From contig JAEDOB010000054.1 in the NCBI GenBank assembly GCA_016302225.1, positions 1 through 10,782 of the forward strand: DNA of 10,782 nucleotides, in the 5' to 3' direction. The position numbers and the translations under genes were made by a program. Source of the DNA: Oscillospiraceae bacterium. Lineage in GTDB: Bacteria > Bacillota > Clostridia > Oscillospirales > Ruminococcaceae. The notes below the pieces were generated by a model. It was not told where the DNA came from. It saw nothing but the letters and a program-made list of their open reading frames with translations, and did no database searches. Positions 1-6,817 of the stretch are shown piece by piece (the stretch's first letter is position 1; each line of letters begins with the position of its first letter).

Positions 1-344
1 ACCACATTTTTCTTGTCCTTCAAAGCGTAGTCGGCACATCTTCCGACAATAACGCAGGGACCTTCATTTGCGATGCGTCTGATAGCTTCAAACTGCGCAA
101 GAAACAGCTGATGATTGAAGGGGAGAGTGTCCTGCGAATAGGTGGTGGAAAGCATATAAAGCAGGCTGTTTACGGGCTTTTCGTCGTTTTCGATAAAGAA
201 CTCCTCGGCAATTCCACTGTGCTCCGAGGCTGCCTTCAAAAGCTCGTTGTCATAGAAAGGAATATCGTACTTTTCCGCAAGGAGCCTTCCGATCTCGCGT
301 CCTCCGCTTCCAAACTGACGGCCGATAGTAATAACAGATTTCAT
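1..344 (-). CDS. Cytidylate kinase-like family protein (N-terminal 114 residues, cut by the window edge)
   Basis: The frame opens with ATG at 344-342 and runs off the left edge. The protein begins MKSVITIGRQFGSGGREIG, the N-terminal signature of the cytidylate kinase-like family (AAK/CMP-kinase fold) common in Clostridia and Bacteroides. The glycine-rich loop at residues 8-19 lacks the Lys-Ser/Thr of a classical Walker A, as is usual in this family, so true CMP kinase activity is uncertain. A second typical block is IVGRCADYAL at about residues 99-108. The C-terminal half, with any lid and base-binding residues, lies outside the window. A purine-rich ribosome site (GGAAAGGA, about 357-364) precedes the ATG at a rather long spacing of 12 nt. 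The gene diverges from popT across a 200-bp region. The family call is firm; the cellular substrate is not known to me. Confidence 0.85.
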   Translation of the reverse strand, partial: MKSVITIGRQFGSGGREIGRLLAEKYDIPFYDNELLKAASEHSGIAEEFFIENDEKPVNSLLYMLSTTYSQDTLPFNHQLFLAQFEAIRRIANEGPCVIVGRCADYALKDKKNV

Positions 345-366
345 AGCAGTGATCAATCCTTTCCGA

Positions 367-385
367 ATATCGGATATACCGATAT
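367..385. repeat. 7-bp perfect inverted repeat, possible operator
   Basis: ATATCGG (367-373) is repeated inverted as CCGATAT (379-385) around a 5-bp centre. It lies directly downstream of the predicted minus-strand promoter (398-426), at about +6 to +24 of that transcript and before the ribosome site of the cytidylate kinase-like gene. The position suits a repressor operator or a short 5' hairpin. The arms are AT-rich, so the RNA hairpin would be weak and a protein site is a little more likely. No regulator can be named. Confidence 0.4.
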
Positions 386-397
386 GTTTATATTTAT

Positions 398-426
398 ATA
401 ATATCACAAATCAGCAAAAAAATCAA
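398..426 (-). promoter_or_regulatory. Promoter for the cytidylate kinase-like gene
   Basis: On the minus strand a -35 TTGATT (426-421) and a -10 TATTAT (403-398) are separated by exactly 17 nt. The expected start is near 391, leaving a leader of about 47 nt. Both boxes are close to the sigma-A consensus. Assigned from sequence only. Confidence 0.55.
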
Positions 427-473
427 GAGATAAATTTATTAAAATCCAATAAATATAAAATTCTGTTCAGCTA

Positions 474-502
474 TTGCATTTTGGTCGGATTTGTGGGATA
501 AT
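474..502 (+). promoter_or_regulatory. Promoter for popT
   Basis: TTGCAT (474-479) and GATAAT (497-502) are 17 nt apart, with an expected start near 509 and a leader of about 36 nt. The ribosome site GGAGGA (535-540) follows, 4 nt before the ATG at 545. The boxes match sigma-A reasonably but not perfectly. Confidence 0.5.
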
Positions 503-544
503 ATTACTGTATGAAATTAAACAATAAGACTATCGGAGGAAAAA

Positions 545-1444
545 ATGAATATCAAGGAATTTGTTATCAACACATTAAAGGGTACTGCCATAGGCATCGC
601 AAACGCCGTCCCCGGTGTCAGCGGAGGAACGCTGGCAGTCGTTCTCAAGCTTTATGACAGGCTTATGGACGCTATCGACCTGAACATAAAGAAGATAAAG
701 GAAAATTTCGGTTTTCTGGTTTCCGTTGTTATGGGAATGGGCATCGGTATCATACTTACGGCAAAGGTGCTGACCGTGCTGTTTGAACGCTACAATCAGC
801 CGACGCAGTTTTTCTTTATCGGAATAGTGCTGGGAAGTCTGCCCATGATCTACAAGGAAAGCACTAAGGAGTCAAAGCTAAAGGGTGTGAATGTTATCCC
901 GTTTATCTGCGGTGCTGCGGCGATGATAGGCTTTACGCTGCTGACCTCCGGTACGCCTATTGCGGACGGTTCGGACACGCTGACGGTCGGGTATGCCATT
1001 TATCTCGCTGTTGTGGGATTTGCGGCAATGGTCGCTATGATACTTCCGGGGCTCAGCGGCTCAATGGTAATGAAGGTTTTCGGTGCGTATGATACGATAA
1101 TTGCGTCTATCGACACCATAACCTCTTCGGGCATTAGCATGAGCGAACGCATTACAGCCTGCCTGCCGCTGATACCTGCGGGAATTGGTATTGTTGTGGG
1201 CGTTTTTGTGGCAGCGAAGATAATTTCCATTCTGCTGAAAAAATTCCGTCAGGGAACCTACTGCGTTATAGCGGGGCTGATGGTAGGCTCTGTGTATGCC
1301 ATCTACTCTTACGCATTTGCCGAGGGCGAAAGCTTTGCTCTGAACGGAAGGGGAATAGCTTCTGTGATCACACTTATTATCGGTGCTGCACTTCCTTTTC
1401 TTACGGAGCTTCCCGGGCGTCTTTCCAAAAAATCCGAGGATTAA
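545..1444 (+). CDS. popT: DUF368 membrane protein, undecaprenyl-phosphate translocase (PopT family)
   Basis: This 299-residue polytopic membrane protein has the two hallmark DUF368 motifs. The first is GIANAVPGVSGGT at residues 17-29. The second, ILPGLSGS at about 166-173, is a related internal repeat, fitting an inverted-repeat transporter with two re-entrant loops. Most of the chain consists of hydrophobic segments, ending in a short charged tail (RLSKKSED). DUF368 members have been shown to act as undecaprenyl-phosphate translocases, returning the C55-P lipid carrier from the outer to the inner leaflet so that peptidoglycan and other envelope polymers can be made; the same role is inferred here. 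Length is normal for the family. The ATG at 545 follows a strong GGAGGA site. The gene is monocistronic: its own promoter lies upstream and a terminator starts 6 nt after the stop. DedA proteins perform the same task in other bacteria. Confidence 0.9.
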   Translation: MNIKEFVINTLKGTAIGIANAVPGVSGGTLAVVLKLYDRLMDAIDLNIKKIKENFGFLVSVVMGMGIGIILTAKVLTVLFERYNQPTQFFFIGIVLGSLPMIYKESTKESKLKGVNVIPFICGAAAMIGFTLLTSGTPIADGSDTLTVGYAIYLAVVGFAAMVAMILPGLSGSMVMKVFGAYDTIIASIDTITSSGISMSERITACLPLIPAGIGIVVGVFVAAKIISILLKKFRQGTYCVIAGLMVGSVYAIYSYAFAEGESFALNGRGIASVITLIIGAALPFLTELPGRLSKKSED

Positions 1445-1450
1445 AAATAT

Positions 1451-1493
1451 CAGCGTCACAGCTTTTTGAACACTGTGACGCTGTTTTTATTTT
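1451..1493 (+). terminator. Intrinsic terminator of popT
   Basis: A perfect 11-bp stem, CAGCGTCACAG (1451-1461) with CTGTGACGCTG (1473-1483), encloses an 11-nt loop and is followed on the plus strand by TTTTTATTTT. On the minus strand the stem is followed by a weaker tract (ATATTTTTAA), so it may also stop the convergent response-regulator transcript. No separate terminator is visible between 1494 and 1556. Confidence 0.9.
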
Positions 1494-1556
1494 CTGTTCG
1501 GTCTTCTTTTGATTTTCAGCGTACCATCGGGCAAAGACACATAAAACAGAAATCCC

Positions 1557-3089
1557 TTACTCCTCATTTTCGCTGTCCGATTCGGAGCCGCCTTTTCCGC
1601 AGCTTTTTTTGTAGCTCAGGGGGCTGACACCCACATATTTCTTGAACTTATTGTGGAAATAGTTGATATTGGTATATCCGACCATTTCCGCAACCTTGTA
1701 GACCTTGTATTCCTCCATGGAAAGAAGCCGCTTAGCCTCGGTAATTCTTATCTTATCGAGATAGTTGTTGAAGTTTTCTCCCGTATATTGATGGAACACC
1801 TTTCCGAGATATGCGCTGTTGTAGCCGAAAATTCCCGCCAGCATTTCCAGACGAAGCTCCTGATTATAGTTTGCCTGAATGTACCGAACGACACGCTCCA
1901 TAGTGCTTTTGGTGGTTTTCCCGAAATGTACGTTGGATATTTCGGTAAAGGTCTGCTGCATAAGCTCGATAATGTCGAAAAGTCCGCCGCAGCTGCCGAT
2001 CTTATCTCTGAGCAGGTCACAGTTGAAGATCTGTTCCGTTTTCTTTTCGCCGATATTTTTTATCATTTTTGTGTTGATGTCCATAACAAGGGTAATGCAC
2101 GCCACCTTGCAGCGTTCTGCGGAATATCCGCATTTCCTGAGAGAATTGCAGAAGTCGTCCATACACTTTTTCAGCTTTGCGGTATCATTTATTTCAATAA
2201 AGGCATATATCGTATCGGCATAGCTGTCAAGGTCTGCTTCTTCACGGGTATCTGCACGCATTTCGGTCGTCAGCAGCTCGCAGTCGGAGTAGAGGAATCG
2301 GTCACGCATAAGTGCTTCGGCAGAGAGATAGGAATTCCTTATCTGCGACGGGTCGTCAGTTCTTTCGCCCATGGTGATGAAAATATCGCCGCCGTGAAGC
2401 TGCTTGAACCGTCTGAGGATTTCTGCCGCTTCACCGTTCGGCTTATTGCGGAAAATAACTGCGATAGATGTCAGCAGGTGGGCGGAAACAATGTCGCAGT
2501 TCTCCGTATTTCCGAGGAAATCCTTTATCTCATTGACGATATTCCGCTGACCGCTTGAATAGTCGGGGTGGACGGCTTCAATAAGGGCAATATCAAATGA
2601 AGTGCAGCCGCTCAGAATATTTTCGCAGCCCGATTCGCCCATTAGAATACTGCGGAGCTTCTGCTCTCTGAGATACTCGCCGCTTTGATTTTCGCGGATA
2701 GTGCGTTCCTTGTCCGCAAGAATCTTGTCCCTGACGGTTTTCAGGTTTTCGGTAAGCTCGTCCTCATCGATGGGCTTTAGGATAAATCCCTCAACGCCCA
2801 ATGAGATAGCTTCTTTTGCATAGGTGAAGTCGGAGTAGCCCGAAACTATCATAAAACGGCAGTTTGCTCCCCGATTTTTCGCCGCTTCAATAAGCTGTAT
2901 GCCTGTCATTCCGGGCATTCTCACATCTGCAAGGACCAGGTCGGGCTTCAGCTCGAATATCTTATTCAGTCCGTCCTCACCGTTTTCGCCCTCGCCGCAG
3001 ACCTCAAAGCCCAGCTCCTCCCAGGGAATTATCATTTTTATGCCTGCCCTGATATTGGGCTCGTCGTCAACTAAAAGCACTTTAAGCAT
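1557..3089 (-). CDS. YesN-type response regulator with AraC-family DNA-binding domain
   Basis: The 510-residue protein has three parts. Residues 1-120 are a receiver domain, with acidic pocket D8/D9, phospho-acceptor D55 (in LADVRMP), switch S83 and K105 (in LKP). Residues about 120-395 form a poorly conserved middle region typical of large YesN-like regulators. Residues about 399-497 are a double helix-turn-helix AraC domain ending in the usual GVSPLSYKK, followed by a short acidic tail. Phosphorylation by the adjacent kinase should control DNA binding. ATG at 3089 overlaps the kinase stop by 8 nt and is preceded by AAGGAGG (3105-3099) inside the kinase gene, indicating translational coupling. 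Such pairs in Firmicutes often control carbohydrate uptake or envelope genes, but no transporter is adjacent here, so the target is unknown. All receiver residues needed for phosphorylation are present. Confidence 0.93.
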   Translation of the reverse strand: MLKVLLVDDEPNIRAGIKMIIPWEELGFEVCGEGENGEDGLNKIFELKPDLVLADVRMPGMTGIQLIEAAKNRGANCRFMIVSGYSDFTYAKEAISLGVEGFILKPIDEDELTENLKTVRDKILADKERTIRENQSGEYLREQKLRSILMGESGCENILSGCTSFDIALIEAVHPDYSSGQRNIVNEIKDFLGNTENCDIVSAHLLTSIAVIFRNKPNGEAAEILRRFKQLHGGDIFITMGERTDDPSQIRNSYLSAEALMRDRFLYSDCELLTTEMRADTREEADLDSYADTIYAFIEINDTAKLKKCMDDFCNSLRKCGYSAERCKVACITLVMDINTKMIKNIGEKKTEQIFNCDLLRDKIGSCGGLFDIIELMQQTFTEISNVHFGKTTKSTMERVVRYIQANYNQELRLEMLAGIFGYNSAYLGKVFHQYTGENFNNYLDKIRITEAKRLLSMEEYKVYKVAEMVGYTNINYFHNKFKKYVGVSPLSYKKSCGKGGSESDSENEE

Positions 3090-4890
3090 TCAGAGTGTCC
3101 TCCTTGTCTGTTGATGTTTTGCGTTCGCTGTATGCGGGAAGGGTTACGGTGACCTTGGTGCCCTTGCCCTCCACGCTTGAAATATGCAGTCCGTATTCGG
3201 AGCCGTGTGCCATTTTTATTCTGGAATTTACATTGGTAAGACCGATGCTCTTTCCCGAAGATGTGTCATTGTCAATAAGCTTCTGCTCGATTTCAGCCAG
3301 ACGCTCGGGTGTCATTCCGCAGCCGTTGTCTATAACCGTAATGATAACATCGCTGCCCTTACGTGTTATCTTAATGTCGATCTTTCCGTCAACAGTGCTG
3401 CTCTCTACACCGTGAACAAAGGCGTTTTCAACTATTGGCTGGATAATAAGCGGAAGAATGAGGTAATCCTTTTCCACCTCGCAGATAATGTTGTAGGTTA
3501 TCCTGTCGCCGAAACGAGCCTTCTGGAGTTCAAGGTAATTTTCGGTAAATTCCAGCTCAGAGCCGAGGGTGACATTTGTGTCCTTGACTTCAAGACAGCG
3601 GCGGAGAATTTTTCCCAGCTTCTTGACCAGAACGGCGGTTTCCTTGTCACCGCTGCAAAACGCTTTCATACGGATAGTTTCAAGGGAATTGTACAGAAAA
3701 TGCGGATTTATCTGGCTGGCAAGTGCCTTGAATTCAGCCTCCGATTGGGATAATTTCAGCTGTTCAGCCTGTAATTTAGCGTTATATGCTTCTTTGATAA
3801 GTATCTGCATACTGTTTACCATTCGCCGCAGATCCTCGTTAAGCTCCGTGATCTCGTCATTTCCTTCGATCTCGCAGCTCATGGAGAAATCACCCGTAGC
3901 AACGCTGTGCATCTGATGCTTCAGCTGGTCGATACGGTTTGAGAACATACTTGTAAAGAGTATGATTATCAGAAATGACAGGAAAAAGCAGGACATCATA
4001 TACCACATATAGAGGTTATATGCAGCACTTGTCTGTGCATTTATGGTGTTTGCGGGGGTGATGAGGAATATCTGGAAGATGTTATTTGTGTTTTCATACT
4101 CAAAGGTTTCAAGGACATTATAGGTGTCGCCCCTGTCAAAGGCAATATCTGTCAGTGTCCTGAGATTTGGTTCAAGCAGGTCATGGTCGGGTGCGCCGAT
4201 GACGCTGCCTATCTTGAAATTCTCGATATTGCTGTAGAAAACCTTGCCCCGTTCGGTGGAGAATACAACATCGTCCGTTTCGTTTGCCATCAGGTTATCT
4301 ATCCAATCGGGATTTATGATAATGTCCAGCACGCCAACGCATTTATCCTCGGAGAAAATTGCCTTTATGAGATGAAGATAAACATTGCTGTCTGTCTTGT
4401 CCTGAAAAACAGTAACCTTGGAAACGCCCTTATTGTTAATTGCTTCGTTATACCACTTGCTTTCACGAATGGAGATGGTCGTGCGGTAAAACTCGTCATT
4501 ATAGAGAGGAAGAGGCCGCTCAACGTATATCCGCATTTTTTTGACCTGATTATACGCATTTATATAGCTGCCGAAAAATGAGTTTGAGGAGTAAAAATCC
4601 TTGCATTCCTGGGGGGTGTAGTACCCGCCTGAGAGAAATTCGCATATGTCCTCGTTTACATATATCTGCTGCGCAATGCCGTCCACCGTGGCTATCATAT
4701 CGCTAAGACGTGTTTTCAGGCGGTCGGCATTGTTGAATGAGGTGTTGATGATACTTTCCTCAAGTATTTTGACCATATTCAGGATATTGAAGATACCCGC
4801 AAGGAAGATGGGAACGATAACAACAATGTAGATGAACATCATCTTGCTTCTGATCTTGAAATTATGTATAAATTTAAACAAGCCTTGCAC
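3082..4890 (-). CDS. YesM-type membrane sensor histidine kinase
   Basis: The 602-residue protein is laid out as follows: a short basic N-terminus; transmembrane segment 1 at about residues 17-38; an extracellular sensor region (about 40-290, probably Cache-like); transmembrane segment 2 at about 293-314; a HAMP linker; a His_kinase (YesM/LytS class) domain with QINPHFLYNSLE, placing the phospho-His at H397; and a HATPase domain. The HATPase shows the N box (QPIVENAFVHG, 484-494), DNGCGM (521-526) and GKSIGLTNV (546-554). All motifs for autophosphorylation look intact. It would phosphorylate the overlapping response regulator. The ligand is unknown, because the sensor region gives no recognisable specificity. 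The start is taken as GTG at 4890-4888; GGAGG at 4898-4894 is only 3 nt upstream, which is tight, and a TTG three codons downstream would be 12 nt away. Either choice leaves the domains unchanged. Confidence 0.92.
   Translation of the reverse strand: MQGLFKFIHNFKIRSKMMFIYIVVIVPIFLAGIFNILNMVKILEESIINTSFNNADRLKTRLSDMIATVDGIAQQIYVNEDICEFLSGGYYTPQECKDFYSSNSFFGSYINAYNQVKKMRIYVERPLPLYNDEFYRTTISIRESKWYNEAINNKGVSKVTVFQDKTDSNVYLHLIKAIFSEDKCVGVLDIIINPDWIDNLMANETDDVVFSTERGKVFYSNIENFKIGSVIGAPDHDLLEPNLRTLTDIAFDRGDTYNVLETFEYENTNNIFQIFLITPANTINAQTSAAYNLYMWYMMSCFFLSFLIIILFTSMFSNRIDQLKHQMHSVATGDFSMSCEIEGNDEITELNEDLRRMVNSMQILIKEAYNAKLQAEQLKLSQSEAEFKALASQINPHFLYNSLETIRMKAFCSGDKETAVLVKKLGKILRRCLEVKDTNVTLGSELEFTENYLELQKARFGDRITYNIICEVEKDYLILPLIIQPIVENAFVHGVESSTVDGKIDIKITRKGSDVIITVIDNGCGMTPERLAEIEQKLIDNDTSSGKSIGLTNVNSRIKMAHGSEYGLHISSVEGKGTKVTVTLPAYSERKTSTDKEDTLNA
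3099..3105 (-). promoter_or_regulatory. Ribosome binding site of the response regulator inside the kinase gene
   Basis: AAGGAGG lies in the last codons of the kinase, 9 nt before the regulator ATG at 3089. Because the two genes overlap by 8 nt, this site fixes the regulator start and points to coupled translation. Confidence 0.75.
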
Positions 4891-4955
4891 CGTCCTCCGT
4901 ATATTTTCAATCCGACTATCGTCAGAATAGCTTCTTCATTTGCAAATAATCATTA

Positions 4956-5065
4956 GGAAATTACTGATTAATGGGTGTTCTCCCGCCTTCGGCGGGAGAA
5001 CACCCACATAAATACGTCAACCAAGAAGCGAAAAGAGCAAAAATGTGGATCAAATCAGCAGTTCC
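4956..5065 (-). repeat. Palindromic leader element, copy 1 (upstream of the kinase/regulator operon)
   Basis: Read on the minus strand, this 110-nt unit opens with GGAACTGCTGATT (5065-5053) and closes with AATCAGTAATTTCC (4969-4956), an imperfect terminal inverted repeat. Inside is a perfect 16-bp hairpin (5006-4991 with 4987-4972; GC-rich core TTCTCCCGCC/GGCGGGAGAA) with a 3-nt loop. A smaller stem, CCACAT with ATGTGG, abuts it on the 5' side. The hairpin starts 59 nt from the 5' end and stops 16 nt before the 3' end, the same spacing as the copy at 8484-8590. No T-run follows, so it is not an ordinary terminator. It begins about 8 nt after the predicted start of the kinase/regulator transcript and ends 65 nt before the GTG. 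A TTA triplet flanks both ends, which could be a target duplication or chance. It is either a small mobile palindrome or a structured leader RNA. Confidence 0.7.
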
Positions 5066-5079
5066 TTATTATTAACAAT

Positions 5080-5088
5080 ATTATACCA
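5080..5088 (-). promoter_or_regulatory. Extended -10 promoter for the kinase/regulator operon
   Basis: The minus strand reads TGGTATAAT at 5088-5080, a perfect -10 hexamer with the TGn extension. No good -35 box lies 16-18 nt upstream, so recognition would depend on the extended -10. The expected start is near 5073, giving a leader of about 180 nt that contains the palindromic element. The same TGGTATAAT is used before uvrC. Confidence 0.6.
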
Positions 5089-5142
5089 CGCTTAATAGCA
5101 AAATTTGTGAAATTTTCATTAAAAATCACAGATAATTGCAAT

Positions 5143-5179
5143 AAAAATAGGGCTGCCACTTTAACTGAGTGACAACCCT
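5143..5179 (-). terminator. Intrinsic terminator of the MBOAT/DHHW operon
   Basis: On the minus strand a 12-bp stem, AGGGTTGTCACT (5179-5168) with AGTGGCAGCCCT (5160-5149), encloses a 7-nt loop and is followed by ATTTTTATT. Two of the pairs are G-U in the minus-strand RNA and would be A-C mismatches in the plus-strand RNA. The terminator is therefore directional, stopping the transcript that ends at the DHHW gene stop (5187), 8 nt upstream of the stem. Confidence 0.88.
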
Positions 5180-5186
5180 TTGATTT

Positions 5187-6770
5187 TTATTGTGCCGGTG
5201 CAGCTGTTTTCGGGGGAGCGGCTGTTTCCTGAGGGGGCGCAGAGGTTTCTGCGGCTGAAAGGGTGGTTTCGGCTGCGGTTGTTTCTGCGGGAATGCCGCC
5301 GCCCGCCGTGCCGAAGGGCGAATACAGCAGATTTTCGATGCCGCTGATAAGCTTTGAGGTGTTTGCCGCAAATGCGTTATTCAGGAACAGCACATCTGTT
5401 GCGCCTATCTGCTTGATGTAATCAACAGCATTTTTCTCGAAAAATCTTATGTCGATAACGTAAATTTCCTCGAAATCCGAAACAAGGAAGGGTACAAATG
5501 CGTTTCCGTAGGACTCCTTGAAAACGACGATCTTTCTGCTGTTTTTGTTCTCGGTGACAATTTTTGTGTGGATAGCGTCCGCACCCAGGAACATTCCGTA
5601 GCAGTTTTCGCCCTCCACATATTCATGGAACAGCACGCCGTTATACTTGAACGCCAGAGTTTTATAGTCGTAATAGGAAGTCGTCCAGTTGACGGGCGGG
5701 ATATAGTAGGTGAATGTGTCGGGGTTATTTTTCAGGTCGATAAGATTTGAATATCCGTAAAGAGAACCTACAAAGCCTTCCTTGGTCTTTGTTTCATATT
5801 CGGAGATGGGAAGGGGAGTGTTGCCCAAAGCCTCCGAAAATGCGGTGTATGCGTAATATGCGCCCAGCGGCGTCCAGTGGTGGTCGGTGCGGAAGTAGAC
5901 GTATTCATTGCTGTGTTCCTGCAGCTTTGAGTAGGCGTCAACGTGTATAACGTCCTCGGAAAGGTGGGAGTATATCTTTTCGATATTGTCCTTTTCCGAT
6001 GCGGAATATTTTCTCAGCTTATCGGGCAGATAGAATTCAACGGAGGTGGGGACTATCATATTGTAGACATTTACATCATCGCCCAAAGCTTCTTTATATG
6101 CGTTGATGGTTTCTGCGTAGCGAATGCCCTGTTTCTCGCTGCCGCCGAATAGCATAATTCCTGCGGGCTTGTCGTTAAGCGTTATCTGAACGATGCCGTT
6201 ATGGGAAAATTCGGAAACGTTCTGCTCCTCCTCGGGCTCGGTTTCCGTTTCGGATTCGGTGGTTTCGGGGGGAGCGGTTTCAACGGGAGAAGCGGGGGAG
6301 GTGCCCTCGGGCTTTTCGGTGCTTTCGGTAACTATGGGCTTTTGCGTTTCGGTGACGGGCTCTTCGGTTTCCAGAACATTTCCGTCATCATCTGCCACAA
6401 CTGCCACATCGCCGTGGAAAACGTAGGTGTCATCGCTCTTGATTCCCTGCGCCTTCTTTATATATGCGCCCAGCTCGTGAATGTCGTCACGGTAGGGAAC
6501 GGTGTCGTTGAAATATTCCGAAAGCTCAGCGGTATATTCGCCCGAAAAATAGCTTTCCCAGCTGAACTTCGGGAACTCCGCAAGCTTTCTGTTTTCAAGC
6601 TCCGAATGGGTGGGACGTTTCAGGAAAACTAGGCAGAGTGTGCCGAAAAATATTGTACTCAGCAGCACGATAATATTTATTCTGTCGGCAGAAGCTCTTT
6701 GCTTTTTCAGCTTTCTTTTCTTCCGCATTTCCTCGGCGGAATAGCGGTTTTTCTTATTTTTTCTTTTCAT
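5187..6770 (-). CDS. DHHW family protein (AlgJ/AlgX-like SGNH acyltransferase partner)
   Basis: This 527-residue protein has a lysine/arginine-rich cytoplasmic N-terminus (1-30), one membrane anchor (about 31-50) and an extracellular remainder. A family-typical segment (about 55-120) is followed by a Thr/Glu/Pro-rich low-complexity linker (about 126-187). The SGNH-like domain follows, with DHHW at 296-299 and the serine block KESYGNAF (S420). By comparison with AlgX, whose DxHW Asp and His form a triad with a downstream Ser, the likely catalytic residues are D296, H298 and S420. The tail (about 484-527) is Ala/Thr/Pro-rich. Family members work with MBOAT proteins to O-acylate extracytoplasmic polysaccharides; the MBOAT gene lies 47 nt upstream in the same direction. 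The glycan substrate is not evident. ATG 6770 is preceded by AGAAAGGG at 9 nt. The block reads KES where many relatives, as I recall, have KDS; the serine is kept. Confidence 0.88.
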   Translation of the reverse strand: MKRKNKKNRYSAEEMRKKRKLKKQRASADRINIIVLLSTIFFGTLCLVFLKRPTHSELENRKLAEFPKFSWESYFSGEYTAELSEYFNDTVPYRDDIHELGAYIKKAQGIKSDDTYVFHGDVAVVADDDGNVLETEEPVTETQKPIVTESTEKPEGTSPASPVETAPPETTESETETEPEEEQNVSEFSHNGIVQITLNDKPAGIMLFGGSEKQGIRYAETINAYKEALGDDVNVYNMIVPTSVEFYLPDKLRKYSASEKDNIEKIYSHLSEDVIHVDAYSKLQEHSNEYVYFRTDHHWTPLGAYYAYTAFSEALGNTPLPISEYETKTKEGFVGSLYGYSNLIDLKNNPDTFTYYIPPVNWTTSYYDYKTLAFKYNGVLFHEYVEGENCYGMFLGADAIHTKIVTENKNSRKIVVFKESYGNAFVPFLVSDFEEIYVIDIRFFEKNAVDYIKQIGATDVLFLNNAFAANTSKLISGIENLLYSPFGTAGGGIPAETTAAETTLSAAETSAPPQETAAPPKTAAPAQ

Positions 6771-6817
6771 ATTTTATTACCCTTTCTGATTTTTAAACGG
6801 TTGGTTTTGCCGGAAAA

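Noticed and set aside
1487..1556. A short open stretch on the minus strand just after the response-regulator stop, ending RRPNRK
   Set aside because: It has no credible start with a ribosome site, and the regulator already ends normally after its AraC domain. A frameshifted tail or remnant is possible but unsupported.
1653..2558. A long open frame of 301 codons on the plus strand
   Set aside because: It lies wholly antisense to the response regulator, whose receiver and AraC domains are clear, and its translation shows no domain. It is a shadow of GC-biased codon positions.
4972..5006. The 16-bp hairpin as a transcription terminator
   Set aside because: Neither strand has a T-run directly after the stem, and the MBOAT/DHHW operon already has a proper terminator at 5143-5179.
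6193..6426. Plus-strand open frames rich in Ser/Gly/Val opposite the DHHW gene
   Set aside because: They mirror the repetitive Thr/Glu/Pro linker codons of the real gene on the other strand.
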